From Kitasatospora aureofaciens (GTDB lineage: Bacteria; Actinomycetota; Actinomycetes; Streptomycetales; Streptomycetaceae), in the NCBI RefSeq assembly GCF_019192735.1, contig NZ_JAHTKP010000002.1, forward strand, positions 354,071-418,070: 64,000 nt of DNA, read 5' to 3'. Below the pieces are notes generated by a model. It was given only the letters and a program-made list of their open reading frames with translations. It searched no databases and was not told where the DNA came from. Each line of letters starts with the position of its first letter. Position 1 is the first letter of the stretch. Positions 22,661 to 31,437 of this stretch are shown piece after piece. The position numbers and the translations under genes were made by a program.

Positions 22661-23305
22661 GTGGAGGTGGCCGTGGCCGAGCCCGCCGAAGCCGCTGGGC
22701 CCACTTCTGATGGCGCCGAGGCCGGTGCATCGGCCGGTGCTTCGACCGGCGCTTCGGTCGTGACGGAGGCGCCCAAGGGCCGACGGCGGGTCGGCGTCCT
22801 GCTGGTCGTCGCCCTGCTCGCGTTCCTGATCGACCTCGGCAGCAAACTGCTGATCGTCGCCCGGCTGGAGAACCACGCGGCGATCAAGGTGATCGGCGAC
22901 GTGGTCACCTTCCAGGTGATCCGCAACTCCGGCGCCGCCTTCGGCATGGGCCAGGCGCTCACCGTCGTCTTCACCATGATCGCCTCGGCCGTCATCGTGG
23001 TGATCTGGCGGATCGCCCGCCGGCTGTACAGCCTGCCCTGGGCGATCGCACTCGGGCTGCTGCTCGGCGGGGCGCTCGGCAACCTCACCGACCGGCTGTT
23101 CCGTGCGCCGGGCGTCTTCCGCGGGCACGTGGTGGACTTCATCTCCGTCCAGCACTTCGCGGTCTTCAACCTCGCCGACTCGGCGATCGTCTGCGGCGGG
23201 ATCCTCGTCGTGCTGCTCTCCTTCCGGGGCAGCAACCCGGACGGGACCGTGCACCAGCAGGCGGAGAAGTCCGAGAAGTCCGAGAAGTCCGAGAAGGGCG
23301 AGTAA
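22661..23305 (+). CDS. lspA: Lipoprotein signal peptidase (signal peptidase II)
   Basis: This is a membrane aspartyl protease that removes lipoprotein signal peptides. It has four membrane helices and the family blocks [17 protein letters not shown] and VVDFI ... FNLADSAI; the catalytic Asp pair is in NLTDR and NLADS. From GTG 22661 it has 214 residues. The homologous start seems to lie earlier: codons from about 22588 read SVAERII, like the MAEAERII start of relatives, but the initiator position is GTA after a good GGGGGAG. The C-terminus carries SEK repeats encoded by 9-bp DNA repeats (about 23264-23300). Confidence 0.9.
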   Translation: MEVAVAEPAEAAGPTSDGAEAGASAGASTGASVVTEAPKGRRRVGVLLVVALLAFLIDLGSKLLIVARLENHAAIKVIGDVVTFQVIRNSGAAFGMGQALTVVFTMIASAVIVVIWRIARRLYSLPWAIALGLLLGGALGNLTDRLFRAPGVFRGHVVDFISVQHFAVFNLADSAIVCGGILVVLLSFRGSNPDGTVHQQAEKSEKSEKSEKGE

Positions 23306-23400
23306 GGGTGAGTACGGGCGAGAAGTCCGGAAAGGGCGAGAAGCCGGAGTAGCGCGGGACGGCGGCGGGCGCGTGCCGGGTTTCCGGCATACTCGTACGG

Positions 23401-24339
23401 GTGAGTACCGCAGCGCAGCACCGCAGCCTCCCCGTTCCCGACGGCCTGGAGGGCGAGCGACTCGACGCCGCCCTCGCCCGGATGTTCGGCTTCTCCCGGA
23501 CCAAGGCCGCCGAGCTGGCCGCCGACGGCAAGGTAACGCTCGACGGCGCCGTGGCCGGCAAGTCGGACCGGGTCACCGCCGGCTCCTGGCTGGAGGTCGA
23601 GATCCCCGCCCCCGCGGCCCCGGTGCAGATCGTCGCCGAGCCGGTCGACGGCATGCGCATCGTCCACGACGACGAGGACATCGTGCTCGTCGACAAGCCC
23701 GTCGGCGTCGCTGCGCACCCCAGCCCCGGCTGGACCGGCCCCACCGTCATCGGCGGGCTCGCCGCGGCCGGCTACCGGATCTCCACCTCGGGTGCCGCCG
23801 AGCGCCAGGGCATCGTGCACCGCCTCGACGTCGGCACCTCCGGGCTGATGGTCGTCGCCAAGTCCGAGCGCGCGTACACCGACCTGAAGCGGCAGTTCCA
23901 CGACCGCATCACCGAGAAGCGGTACCACACCCTCGTCCAGGGGCACCCGGACCCGCTGAGCGGGACCGTGGACGCGCCGATCGGACGGCACCCCAGCTCG
24001 GACTGGAAGTGGGCGGTCACCCGCGAGGGCAAGCCGTCCGTCACGCACTACGACCTGATCGAGGCCTACCGGGCGGCGTCGCTGCTTGACGTCAAGCTGG
24101 AGACCGGCCGCACCCACCAGATCCGGGTGCACATGTCCGCGCTGCGGCACCCCTGCGTGGGCGATCTGACGTACGGCGCCGACCCGACGCTCGCCAAGCG
24201 GCTCGGGCTGACCCGGCAGTGGCTGCACGCCGTTTCGCTCGGGTTCGAGCACCCGGCGGACGGGCAGTGGGTCGAGTTCTCCAGCGAGTACCCGGCCGAC
24301 CTGCGGAAGGCGCTCGACATCATCGCGGCGGAGAGCTGA
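23401..24339 (+). CDS. RluA/RluD-family 23S rRNA pseudouridine synthase
   Basis: This 312-residue protein has an N-terminal S4 RNA-binding domain ([20 protein letters not shown]) and an RluA-type catalytic domain with [16 protein letters not shown]; the Asp in RLD is the catalytic residue of the family. RTHQIRVHM and the LTYGADP block near the C-terminus also fit. GTG 23401 follows CATACT by 7 nt, so a leaderless start is possible. The RluD type (pseudouridines of helix 69) is the best guess from architecture. The next gene starts 2 nt after its stop. Confidence 0.9.
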   Translation: MSTAAQHRSLPVPDGLEGERLDAALARMFGFSRTKAAELAADGKVTLDGAVAGKSDRVTAGSWLEVEIPAPAAPVQIVAEPVDGMRIVHDDEDIVLVDKPVGVAAHPSPGWTGPTVIGGLAAAGYRISTSGAAERQGIVHRLDVGTSGLMVVAKSERAYTDLKRQFHDRITEKRYHTLVQGHPDPLSGTVDAPIGRHPSSDWKWAVTREGKPSVTHYDLIEAYRAASLLDVKLETGRTHQIRVHMSALRHPCVGDLTYGADPTLAKRLGLTRQWLHAVSLGFEHPADGQWVEFSSEYPADLRKALDIIAAES

Positions 24340-24340
24340 G

Positions 24341-24808
24341 GTGGCGGTGGCGGTCGGTATCCGGGTTGCGGTGGGCGAGGCGGACCTGGCGCTGGTGCGG
24401 GAAGTGCGGCGCGAGGTGTTCGTCGTCGAGCAGAACGTGCCGGAGGAGCTGGAGTACGACGAGCTCGACGCCACGTCGGAACACCTGCTGGCGGTGGGGG
24501 CGGACGGCGCTGCGCTCGGGACCGGGCGGCTGATCTTCGGGGAACAGGCGCTGGCGCTCACCGGGGGTGTCGAGGGGCGGGTGCTGCTGGGGCGGCTCGC
24601 GGTGGTGAAGGCTGCCCGGGGGACCGGGCTCGGGGCCGAGCTGGTGCGGGCGATCGAGGCGGCGGGGGTCGCGCGCGGGGCCGTCGAGCTGGAGCTGCAT
24701 GCGCAGGTGCAGGCGCTGGGGTTCTACGAGCGGCTGGGGTACGTGGCGGAGGGGCCGGTGTATGACGATGCCGGGATTCCGCATCGGACGATGACGCGAG
24801 TGCTGTAG
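24341..24808 (+). CDS. GNAT-family N-acetyltransferase (ElaA-like)
   Basis: This 155-residue protein has the GNAT acetyl-CoA loop as LAVVKAARGTGLGAELVRAIE and the C-terminal ALGFYERLGYVAEGP. The N-terminal REVRREVFVVEQNVPEELEYDELD resembles the ElaA/putative acyltransferase group. The substrate is unknown. GTG 24341 lies just past the previous stop, and other GTG codons nearby could also serve, so the exact N-terminus is uncertain. It is probably co-transcribed with the pseudouridine synthase. Confidence 0.85.
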   Translation: MAVAVGIRVAVGEADLALVREVRREVFVVEQNVPEELEYDELDATSEHLLAVGADGAALGTGRLIFGEQALALTGGVEGRVLLGRLAVVKAARGTGLGAELVRAIEAAGVARGAVELELHAQVQALGFYERLGYVAEGPVYDDAGIPHRTMTRVL

Positions 24809-24862
24809 CCCTTCGGGGCCGTGGGAACCGTTGGGAACGGGCCTGCGGCCGAGTGGGTGGCT

Positions 24863-24910
24863 GGTCGCGCAGTTCCCCGCGCCCCTTTCGGGGCGCGGGG
24901 AATTTTGCTT
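24863..24910 (+). repeat. Dispersed hairpin repeat acting as terminator, copy 1
   Basis: TTCCCCGCGCCCC (24873-24885) and GGGGCGCGGGGAA (24890-24902) form a perfect 13-bp stem with loop TTTC, followed by TTTTGCTTT. CGCGCAG precedes it. The same block recurs at 41074-41120 and, lacking the right arm, at 48562-48595. It lies between the convergent GNAT and MscS genes and could terminate both. Confidence 0.8.
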
Positions 24911-24932
24911 TCGGGGGATGGGTTTTGTGCAG

Positions 24933-25955
24933 TCAGTCGGTGGTGCGGAGGCGGGGGAGGGATTCGGGGTGTTCGTCGCGTAGGTAGGCGATGAGTTGTT
25001 CGCGGATGTCGAAGCGGAGTTGGGCCGCGTCGTCGGGGGTGCGGGCGGTCATGGTGGCGCGGACGACGATGGTGCTGGGGGTGGTGTCGGTGACGTGGAG
25101 GGCCCATTCGGCGCCGTCCCACAGGGGGTTGTGGTCGAGGCGGTTGCGCAGGGCCGTGCGCAGGTCGTCGACCGGAGTGGTGTGGTCGAGGTGGGGCAGG
25201 ACGGCGGCCAGGAGGCCGGGGTGGCGGCGGGTCCAGTTCTCGAAGGGCCTGTTGACGAAGTAGGAGACCGGGACGATCAGGCGGCGGTAGTCCCAGAGCC
25301 GGACCACCAGGTAGGAGAGGGTGATCTCCTCGACCGTGCCCTGCTGGCCGTCCACCACCACCGTGTCGCCGATCCGTACGGTGTCGCCGAAGGCGATCTG
25401 CAGGCCGGCGAAGAAGTTGCCCAGGGTGCTCTGGGCGGCGATGCCGGCCACGATGCCGATGATGCCTGCGGAGGCGAGGAGGCTGGCGCCGATGGTGCGC
25501 ATCGCGGCGAAGGTCAGCAGCATCACGGCGATCGTCACGACGACGATGACCGCGCTGACCACCCGTCGCAGCATGCTGATCTGGGTGTGCACCCGCTGCA
25601 CCCGGGCCGGGTCGTCGGTGACCGTCTCGTAGCGGCTGAGCAGCGCCTCCAGGAGGGCCGCGACCACGCGGACGGTGAGCCAGCCGAGCGAGGCGAGCAG
25701 GAGCAGGAGGATCGCGTGGTGCGCGCCGTTGTCGTTCTTCAGGTGGAAGATCCGCTTGAGCGGGTTCGCGGCGAGCAACAGGGCTGCGACGATGGCGAGT
25801 TGGAGCGGGATGCGGCAGCCGCGGAGCAGCGGCCAGACCGGCGCCCCGGGGTGGCCGGCGGCGATGCGCTGGAGCACCTGGTCGACGATCCAGCCGATCG
25901 CCAGGGTGGCGGCGACGGTGGCGAGCAGGGTGATCAGCGGCCAGAGCACGGGCAC
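24933..25955 (-). CDS. MscS-family mechanosensitive channel
   Basis: This 340-residue membrane protein starts at GTG 25955. Four to five hydrophobic segments are seen in the first ~190 residues. The pore-lining helix and the start of the beta domain match MscS: ASLLASAGIIGIVAGIAAQSTLGNFFAGLQIAF, then GDTVRIGDTVVVDGQQGTVEEITLSY. A cytoplasmic domain with FVNRPFENWTRR follows. Such channels open under membrane tension during osmotic downshift. It is transcribed alone, towards the GNAT gene. Confidence 0.93.
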   Translation of the reverse strand: MPVLWPLITLLATVAATLAIGWIVDQVLQRIAAGHPGAPVWPLLRGCRIPLQLAIVAALLLAANPLKRIFHLKNDNGAHHAILLLLLASLGWLTVRVVAALLEALLSRYETVTDDPARVQRVHTQISMLRRVVSAVIVVVTIAVMLLTFAAMRTIGASLLASAGIIGIVAGIAAQSTLGNFFAGLQIAFGDTVRIGDTVVVDGQQGTVEEITLSYLVVRLWDYRRLIVPVSYFVNRPFENWTRRHPGLLAAVLPHLDHTTPVDDLRTALRNRLDHNPLWDGAEWALHVTDTTPSTIVVRATMTARTPDDAAQLRFDIREQLIAYLRDEHPESLPRLRTTD

Positions 25956-25980
25956 CTCGTCGGGCGGGAGGGGCTGGGGG

Positions 25981-26074
25981 CGGGTCGGTCGGGGTTGGAG
26001 GTGGGGCAGTCGGGAGCGGAGGCGGGTCGGTCAAGGTTGGGAGCGGGTCGGTCAAGGTTGGGAGCGGGTCGGTC
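25981..26074 (+). repeat. Short tandem repeats upstream of the MscS gene
   Basis: A 21-nt unit beginning CGGGTCGGTC occurs twice exactly in tandem (26023-26043 and 26044-26064). A partial third copy follows at 26065-26074, and a diverged copy lies at 25981-26000. It sits in the divergent promoter gap between the channel gene and the hydrolase-ABC gene. Confidence 0.75.
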
Positions 26075-26165
26075 GTACGATACCTGGGCTTAGTGGGGTG
26101 AACCGGGCGAAACGGGCGGTGGCTTTATCGGACGCCTACTCGCACGGCGGATACGATCAGCGGCC

Positions 26166-29069
26166 ATGGAGTTCGGTGGGGCGTGGCGCCGGTGGCGCGG
26201 TCGCGGGACGGTGACGCGGCGGAGGCTGTTGGCCGGCGTGGTGGCCCTGGTGGCCGTCGCCGGTGTCGGCACGGCGGCGGTGGCGTCCGGCAGTGAGCAG
26301 GCGGTCCATCAGGAGGATCGTTTCCTCAGCATGCCCGAGACACCCGGCAGCGACCAGCAGGTCCAGCTGGACACCTCCTTCTTCACCGCCGGCTCCACGC
26401 CGCGCCCGGCCGTCCTGCTCGCGCACGGCTTCGGCGGCTCCAAGGAGGGCGAGCGCGACCGCGCTCAGCAACTCGCCCGGCAGGGCTACGCGGTGCTGAC
26501 CTGGTCGGCGCGTGGCTTCGGGCATTCGGGCGGGAAGATCGGCCTCAACGCGCCCGACCGCGAGGTCGAGGACGTCAAACACCTGGTGGACTGGCTGGCC
26601 CAGCGGCCCGAGGTGCAGCTCGACGCCCCCGGCGACCCCCGGGTCGGCATCACCGGCGCCTCCTACGGCGGCGCGATCTCGCTGCTGGCTTCCGCGTACG
26701 ACCATCGGATCGATGCGGTGGCCACGCAGATCACCTGGTGGAACCTGGCCGACGCGCTGTTCCCGCAGGGCGTGCAGGGCTCCGACGCGGCGGACGGCGT
26801 GTTCAAGAAGCTGTGGGCCGGGATCTTCTTCACCACCGGCGCGGCCGGCGACCTCGGGCCGTCCGGCGGTGCGCCGCGCGAGGGCGGCGGGCCGAAGACG
26901 GATGAGGGCGGGCCGGTCGGGTGTGGACGATTCCTGGACTCGCTCTGCCAGATGTACGACCGGGTCGCCACCGCCGGGCACGCCGACCCGGAGGCCGTCG
27001 CGCTGCTGGAGCGCTCCAGCCCGTCCTCGGTGGCCGCGCAGCTCAAGGCGCCCACCCTGGTCGTCCAGGGGCAGCAGGACTCGCTGTTCCCGCTCGACCA
27101 GGGGGATCGGATCGCCCGGGCGGTGGCCGCCAACGGAGCTCCGGTTGCGGTGGACTGGTTCGCGGGTGGACACGACGGCGGTACGGACACCAGTGCGCGG
27201 GTGGACGACCGGGTGACGGCCTGGTTCGACCACTACCTGCGGGGGCGTGGCAACGACACCGGGCCGGCGTTCCGGGTCACCCGGACCGGCGGTGTCGACT
27301 CCACCGGGTTCCAGGCCGTGCTGCGTGGGGCCACGGCCGACCGGTACCCGGGGCTCGGGGGGACGGGATCGCGGTCGGTGGAGCTGGGTGGTGGGGCGTC
27401 GGGTGGTGGGGCGTCGAATGGTGGGGCGTCGAATGGTGGCGCGGTGAGTGGTGGGGCGTCGGGTGGTGGCGAGAAGACGTTTGCGAACCCGCCCGGTGGT
27501 GCCCCGCCGGGGATCTCCACCTTGCCCGGCATCGGTGCGCTCAGCCAGGCCGCCTCGCTCGGCGCCGGGCTGTCGCTGGACTTCCCCGGGCAGCACGCCG
27601 CCTTCGACTCCGCGCCGCTCGACAGCCCGCTGCACCTCACCGGGCAGCCCACCGTGCCCGTCCGGGTGCAGGCCGACCGGGCCGACGCGGTGCTCTTCGC
27701 GAAGCTGTACGACGTCGGGCCGGACGGCAAGGCCGTGCTGCCGCAGCAGCTCGCCGCCCCGCTGCGGGTCACCGGCGCGGACGCGGGCCGGACCGTCACC
27801 GTTGCGCTGCCCGCCGTCGACCACACCTTCCCCGCCGGGCACAGGCTGCGGCTCGTCCTGGCCGGCACCGACCTGGCGTACGCGTCGCCCGCCGAACCGG
27901 CCACCTACCGGGTGGCGGTGGCCGGGGCGCTCACCGCGCCGACCGTCGACGAACTCGTCACCGAGGCTGCGCCGCTGCCCGCGCGCACCTGGGTACTGCC
28001 GCTGGTCGCTGTTGGGGTGGCGCTTGGGTTGGTGCTGCTGCCGCGGCTGCGGCGACGCCGGGCTGCGCGGGGAGCCGCGTACGACCCGGCGCTGGGCGAC
28101 GTGCCGCTGCAGATCAGTGGCCTCAGCAAGCGCTACAAGGGCTCGGCGGATCGGTACGCGGTACGGGAGTTGAGCTTCCGGGTCGAGCAGGGGCAGGTGC
28201 TCGGCCTGCTCGGGCCGAACGGCGCGGGCAAGACCACCACACTGCGGATGTTGATGGGGTTGATTCGGCCGGATGTGGGTGAGATCCGGATTTTCGGGCA
28301 CCTCGTGCGGCCCGGTGCGCCGGTGCTCTCGCGCGTCGGCGCGTTCGTCGAGGGCGCGGGCTTCCTGCCGCACCTCAGCGGGCGGGCCAACCTGCGGCTG
28401 TACTGGCAGGCCACCGGGCGGCCCGAACAGGACGCGTGCTTCGACGAGGCGCTGGCCATCGCCGGGCTCGGCGAGGCGCTCGACCGCGCGGTGCGGACGT
28501 ACTCGCAGGGCATGCGGCAGCGGCTCGCGATCGCCCAGGCGATGCTCGGGATGCCGGACTTGCTGATCCTGGACGAGCCGACCAATGGGCTCGACCCGCC
28601 ACAGATCCGTGAGATGCGCGAGGTGATGATCCGGTACGCGGCGGCCGGGCGGACCGTCATCGTCTCCAGCCACCTGCTCTCCGAGGTGGAGCAGAGTTGT
28701 ACGGACCTGGTGGTCATGGATCGTGGGCGGTTGGTTACTGCCGGCGCCGTCGGTGAGATCGTCGGGGCGGGTGAGCTGGTGCTGATCGGCGTGGCCGCTT
28801 CGTACGCGTCCGGGGCGGTTGAGGTGGGGTCCGTTATGGCGGAGGCAGTTGCGTCGGAGTCACTGGCGTCGGTCGTCGAGAAGGTGGGCGCGCTGGCCGG
28901 CGTCGGTTCGGCGGAGGCCGTCGAGGGCGGGCTGCTGGTGCGGCTGGACGGGCTGGCGGCGAGTGAGCTGGTGGCCGAGCTGGTGCGGCTCGGGGTGCCG
29001 GTGGAGAGTGCCGGGCCGCAGCGGCGGCTTGAGGACGCGTTCCTGTCGTTGATCGGAGGTGCGGCGTGA
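26166..29069 (+). CDS. Fusion of an extracytoplasmic alpha/beta hydrolase with an ABC transporter ATPase
   Basis: This 967-residue protein has two enzymatic halves. A basic, Tat-like N-terminus (TRRRLLAG) leads into a membrane segment at ~20-42. A CocE/X-Pro-peptidase-like hydrolase follows, with nucleophile S166 in GASYGG, an acid in GQQDSLFP and a His in GGHDGG. A Gly/Ser/Asn repeat linker lies at ~405-437, then a beta domain. The second membrane segment (~608-627) ends in LRRRRAARG, predicting that what follows is cytoplasmic. The ABC domain has Walker A GPNGAGKTT (~683-691), signature YSQGMRQRLAI and Walker B LLILDEPTNGLD. The permease gene overlaps by 4 nt. The substrate is unknown. Confidence 0.88.
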   Translation: MEFGGAWRRWRGRGTVTRRRLLAGVVALVAVAGVGTAAVASGSEQAVHQEDRFLSMPETPGSDQQVQLDTSFFTAGSTPRPAVLLAHGFGGSKEGERDRAQQLARQGYAVLTWSARGFGHSGGKIGLNAPDREVEDVKHLVDWLAQRPEVQLDAPGDPRVGITGASYGGAISLLASAYDHRIDAVATQITWWNLADALFPQGVQGSDAADGVFKKLWAGIFFTTGAAGDLGPSGGAPREGGGPKTDEGGPVGCGRFLDSLCQMYDRVATAGHADPEAVALLERSSPSSVAAQLKAPTLVVQGQQDSLFPLDQGDRIARAVAANGAPVAVDWFAGGHDGGTDTSARVDDRVTAWFDHYLRGRGNDTGPAFRVTRTGGVDSTGFQAVLRGATADRYPGLGGTGSRSVELGGGASGGGASNGGASNGGAVSGGASGGGEKTFANPPGGAPPGISTLPGIGALSQAASLGAGLSLDFPGQHAAFDSAPLDSPLHLTGQPTVPVRVQADRADAVLFAKLYDVGPDGKAVLPQQLAAPLRVTGADAGRTVTVALPAVDHTFPAGHRLRLVLAGTDLAYASPAEPATYRVAVAGALTAPTVDELVTEAAPLPARTWVLPLVAVGVALGLVLLPRLRRRRAARGAAYDPALGDVPLQISGLSKRYKGSADRYAVRELSFRVEQGQVLGLLGPNGAGKTTTLRMLMGLIRPDVGEIRIFGHLVRPGAPVLSRVGAFVEGAGFLPHLSGRANLRLYWQATGRPEQDACFDEALAIAGLGEALDRAVRTYSQGMRQRLAIAQAMLGMPDLLILDEPTNGLDPPQIREMREVMIRYAAAGRTVIVSSHLLSEVEQSCTDLVVMDRGRLVTAGAVGEIVGAGELVLIGVAASYASGAVEVGSVMAEAVASESLASVVEKVGALAGVGSAEAVEGGLLVRLDGLAASELVAELVRLGVPVESAGPQRRLEDAFLSLIGGAA

Positions 29070-29980
29070 GTGCCGACTCGACGGACCAGGCCTTGATGAA
29101 CCACACCCCGATGGACCACGACTCGATGGATCACGCCTCGACGGACCATGCCGAGGGGTACCGGGCGGGGCGGACGCTGCCGCTGCGGGTCGAGGCCATG
29201 CGGCAGTTGAGGCGTCGCCGCACGCTCGTCATCGGCGGAGTGCTGGCGGCGATGCCGTTCGTCCTCCTGGCCGCGTTCCAGATCGGCGGCACTCCGAGCC
29301 GTCCGGACCGGACGACGTTCATCGATCTGGCCACCGCGTCCGGGCCCAACTTCGCGACCACGATGCTGTTCGTGGGCACCGGCTTCATGCTGGTGATCCC
29401 GGTCGCGTTGTTCTGCGGCGACACGGTGGCGTCGGAGGCGAGCTGGTCCTCGCTGCGCTACCTGCTGGCCGCGCCGGTGCCCAGGGCCCGGTTGCTCGCG
29501 CGCAAGTTCGCGGTCGGGCTGGCGTTCTCGGCGGTCGCGGTGGTCATGCTGCCCGCGATCGGGCTGGTCGTAGGGACGATCGCGTACGGGTGGGGGGACC
29601 TGAAGCTGCCGGCCGGCGTCAGCCTGTCGGCCGGGCAGGCGTTGCCGCGGCTGGCGATCGCGGTGGCGTTCGTGTTCCTGAGCGAGATCGTGATCGCGGC
29701 GCTGGCGTTCTGGCTGTCGACGGCGACCGATGCTCCGTTGGGCGCGGTGGGCGGCGCGGTGTTCGCGTCGATCATCACCGGGGTGCTGGACGCCGTCACG
29801 GCGCTCGGCGGCCTGCGGGAGTGGCTGCCCGCGCACTGGCAGTACGCGTGGGCGGACGCCCTGCAGCCCCAGCTGGAGTGGGGCGGGATGGTGCAGGGCG
29901 TCTCGCTGTCGCTCTCGTACGCGGTGGTGCTGCTTGCGCTGGCCTTCCGGGGGTTCGGGCGGAAGGACGTCGTGTCCTGA
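29066..29980 (+). CDS. ABC-2 type transporter permease
   Basis: This 304-residue protein has about six membrane helices after a soluble N-terminus, and pairs with the preceding ATPase (GTGA overlap at 29066-29069). The interaction region resembles ABC-2 permeases: RYLLAAPVPRARLLARKFAVGLAFS. Residues 11-28 are strikingly rich in His, Met and Asp (MNHTPMDHDSMDHASTDH), which is unusual for the family and could bind metal. The substrate is unknown; the direction is presumed to be export. Confidence 0.85.
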   Translation: MSADSTDQALMNHTPMDHDSMDHASTDHAEGYRAGRTLPLRVEAMRQLRRRRTLVIGGVLAAMPFVLLAAFQIGGTPSRPDRTTFIDLATASGPNFATTMLFVGTGFMLVIPVALFCGDTVASEASWSSLRYLLAAPVPRARLLARKFAVGLAFSAVAVVMLPAIGLVVGTIAYGWGDLKLPAGVSLSAGQALPRLAIAVAFVFLSEIVIAALAFWLSTATDAPLGAVGGAVFASIITGVLDAVTALGGLREWLPAHWQYAWADALQPQLEWGGMVQGVSLSLSYAVVLLALAFRGFGRKDVVS

Positions 29981-30015
29981 CCGTGGTTCGGGCGTGAGGA
30001 GGTAGGCCTGGTCGG

Positions 30016-30648
30016 TCAGTTGGTGAGGCCGACCGGGACGGCGAGGACGCTGCGCACCAGGTCGACGTGGCCGTCGCCGGCGAACAGCTGCTGACCGGCG
30101 GCCAACGGGGAGGTACCGAGGGCCTGCCGGAAGGTCTGCGCGCCGGCCGGGGCCAGGTTCAGCGGCAGGCCGGCCGCGTCGATGCCGTCCAGGCCGAGCC
30201 GGACGTGGTCGGTGGAGACGGTGTACGTCAGGAAGTCGATCTCGGCGGCCGGGCCGTAGTTCACCCGGGCGACGGCCGTCACGGTCCGCCGGGTCACGTT
30301 GCTGAACAGGTGGGTGAAGTCGGCGCGGCTGCCGTCGGTCGTCCGGACGAAGGCGATCGCGCCGTCCAGCGGGGCGCCGCCGGAGATCAGGTCGAGGGCG
30401 ACCGCGCCCGAGGTGATCGGGAAGCTCACGCACGGGGTCGGGCCGGTGGTGTCCAGCGTGGCCGGGGCGGTGGCCCGGAGGTCCACGTGCTGCGCCTTGA
30501 GGGCCTGGTCGGCGGCGGGGGTGAGGCAGAAGGTCGTCGCGCCCTTGACCGGGACCTGCGGTCCGATGGCGCCCGCCGGCGACGCGGCCTCGACTGGGGC
30601 GGCCAGGCCGAGGGCGAGGACGGCGATGGTCAGGGCGGTGCGGCGCAT
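30016..30648 (-). CDS. Secreted protein of unknown function
   Basis: This 210-residue protein starts at ATG 30648, chosen for the AAGGA 8 nt upstream and for the signal peptide that follows directly (MRRTALTIAVLALGLAAPVEAA). The open frame extends upstream without support. The mature part has two Cys (FCLTP, PCVSF) and a beta-rich look, with TVSTDHVRLGLDGIDAAGLPL. I do not recognise a family. It is convergent with the permease gene, 35 nt away. Confidence 0.75.
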   Translation of the reverse strand: MRRTALTIAVLALGLAAPVEAASPAGAIGPQVPVKGATTFCLTPAADQALKAQHVDLRATAPATLDTTGPTPCVSFPITSGAVALDLISGGAPLDGAIAFVRTTDGSRADFTHLFSNVTRRTVTAVARVNYGPAAEIDFLTYTVSTDHVRLGLDGIDAAGLPLNLAPAGAQTFRQALGTSPLAAGQQLFAGDGHVDLVRSVLAVPVGLTN

Positions 30649-30820
30649 GGCGAATGTCCTTGGGGTTGTCGGGAGTTCCGCCCGGACCAACGAGGGGCAG
30701 GGCGGGGTGTGGCTCTTGATCACCCGCACGCGGCTGTCGCTGCTCGGGCGTTGACCGGCGGGCGGGTGACGATGCGGGATCATGGGTGGGTAGCCGACCT
30801 CTGATTTGAAGGACCCGACC

Positions 30821-31426
30821 GTGGCCCAGATCGTCCTCTTCCACTCCGCCTACGGGCTGCGGCCCGCCGTGCACGCTGCCGCTGACCGGTTGCGTGCTGC
30901 TGGGCACACTGTGCACGCGCCGGACCTTTTTGACGGGCTTGTGTTCGAGGACATCGAGGCCGGGATGGCGTACCAGGAAGAGGCCGGGGGCAGTGACGAA
31001 CTGCTGCGGCGGGCCGTCGGCGCGGTCGCGCCGCTGCTTGCGCCGGTGGACGGGGTCGTGCCGGAACTGGTGTACGCGGGGTTCTCGCTCGGCGGCTCGC
31101 TCGCGCAGAACCTTGCGCTGGCGGACGAGAAGGCGCGCGGGCTGCTGCTCCTGCACGGGACGTCGGATCTGCGGGAGGACGCGGCCACGTCGATCCCGGT
31201 TCAGCTGCACGTTGCGGAGCCGGATCCGTTCGAGACCGAGGACTGGCTGAACGCCTGGTACCTGCGGATGCGGAAGGCCGGCGCCGACGTCGAGGTGCAC
31301 CGCTACCGGGGCGCCGGGCACCTGTTCACCGACCCCGACCTGGCCGACTACGACGCCGAGGCCGCCGAGCGGGCCTGGGCCGTCGCGCTGGACTTCCTCG
31401 CCGAGCTGTCCGAGCTGGACGGCTGA
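30821..31426 (+). CDS. Dienelactone hydrolase-like alpha/beta hydrolase
   Basis: This 201-residue cytoplasmic protein starts at GTG 30821, with AAGGA 8 nt before it. The order LFHSAYGLRPAVHAAADRLRAAGHTVHAPDLFDG is typical of the DLH family. The nucleophile elbow is GFSLGG, so the nucleophile is Ser where classical dienelactone hydrolase has Cys. AEPDPFE and GAGHLFTD supply the acid and His. The substrate is unknown. The next gene starts 12 nt after its stop. Confidence 0.85.
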   Translation: MAQIVLFHSAYGLRPAVHAAADRLRAAGHTVHAPDLFDGLVFEDIEAGMAYQEEAGGSDELLRRAVGAVAPLLAPVDGVVPELVYAGFSLGGSLAQNLALADEKARGLLLLHGTSDLREDAATSIPVQLHVAEPDPFETEDWLNAWYLRMRKAGADVEVHRYRGAGHLFTDPDLADYDAEAAERAWAVALDFLAELSELDG

Positions 31427-31437
31427 CGGGCGCCGCC

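Noticed and set aside
21358..24561. Upstream extension of the ileS frame (over 1000 codons)
   Set aside because: It runs antisense through lspA and the pseudouridine synthase; the true start is set by homology, the ribosome site and the T-box leader.
26023..26074. Tandem 21-nt repeats as a CRISPR array
   Set aside because: The units are directly adjacent with no spacer DNA and no cas genes are present.
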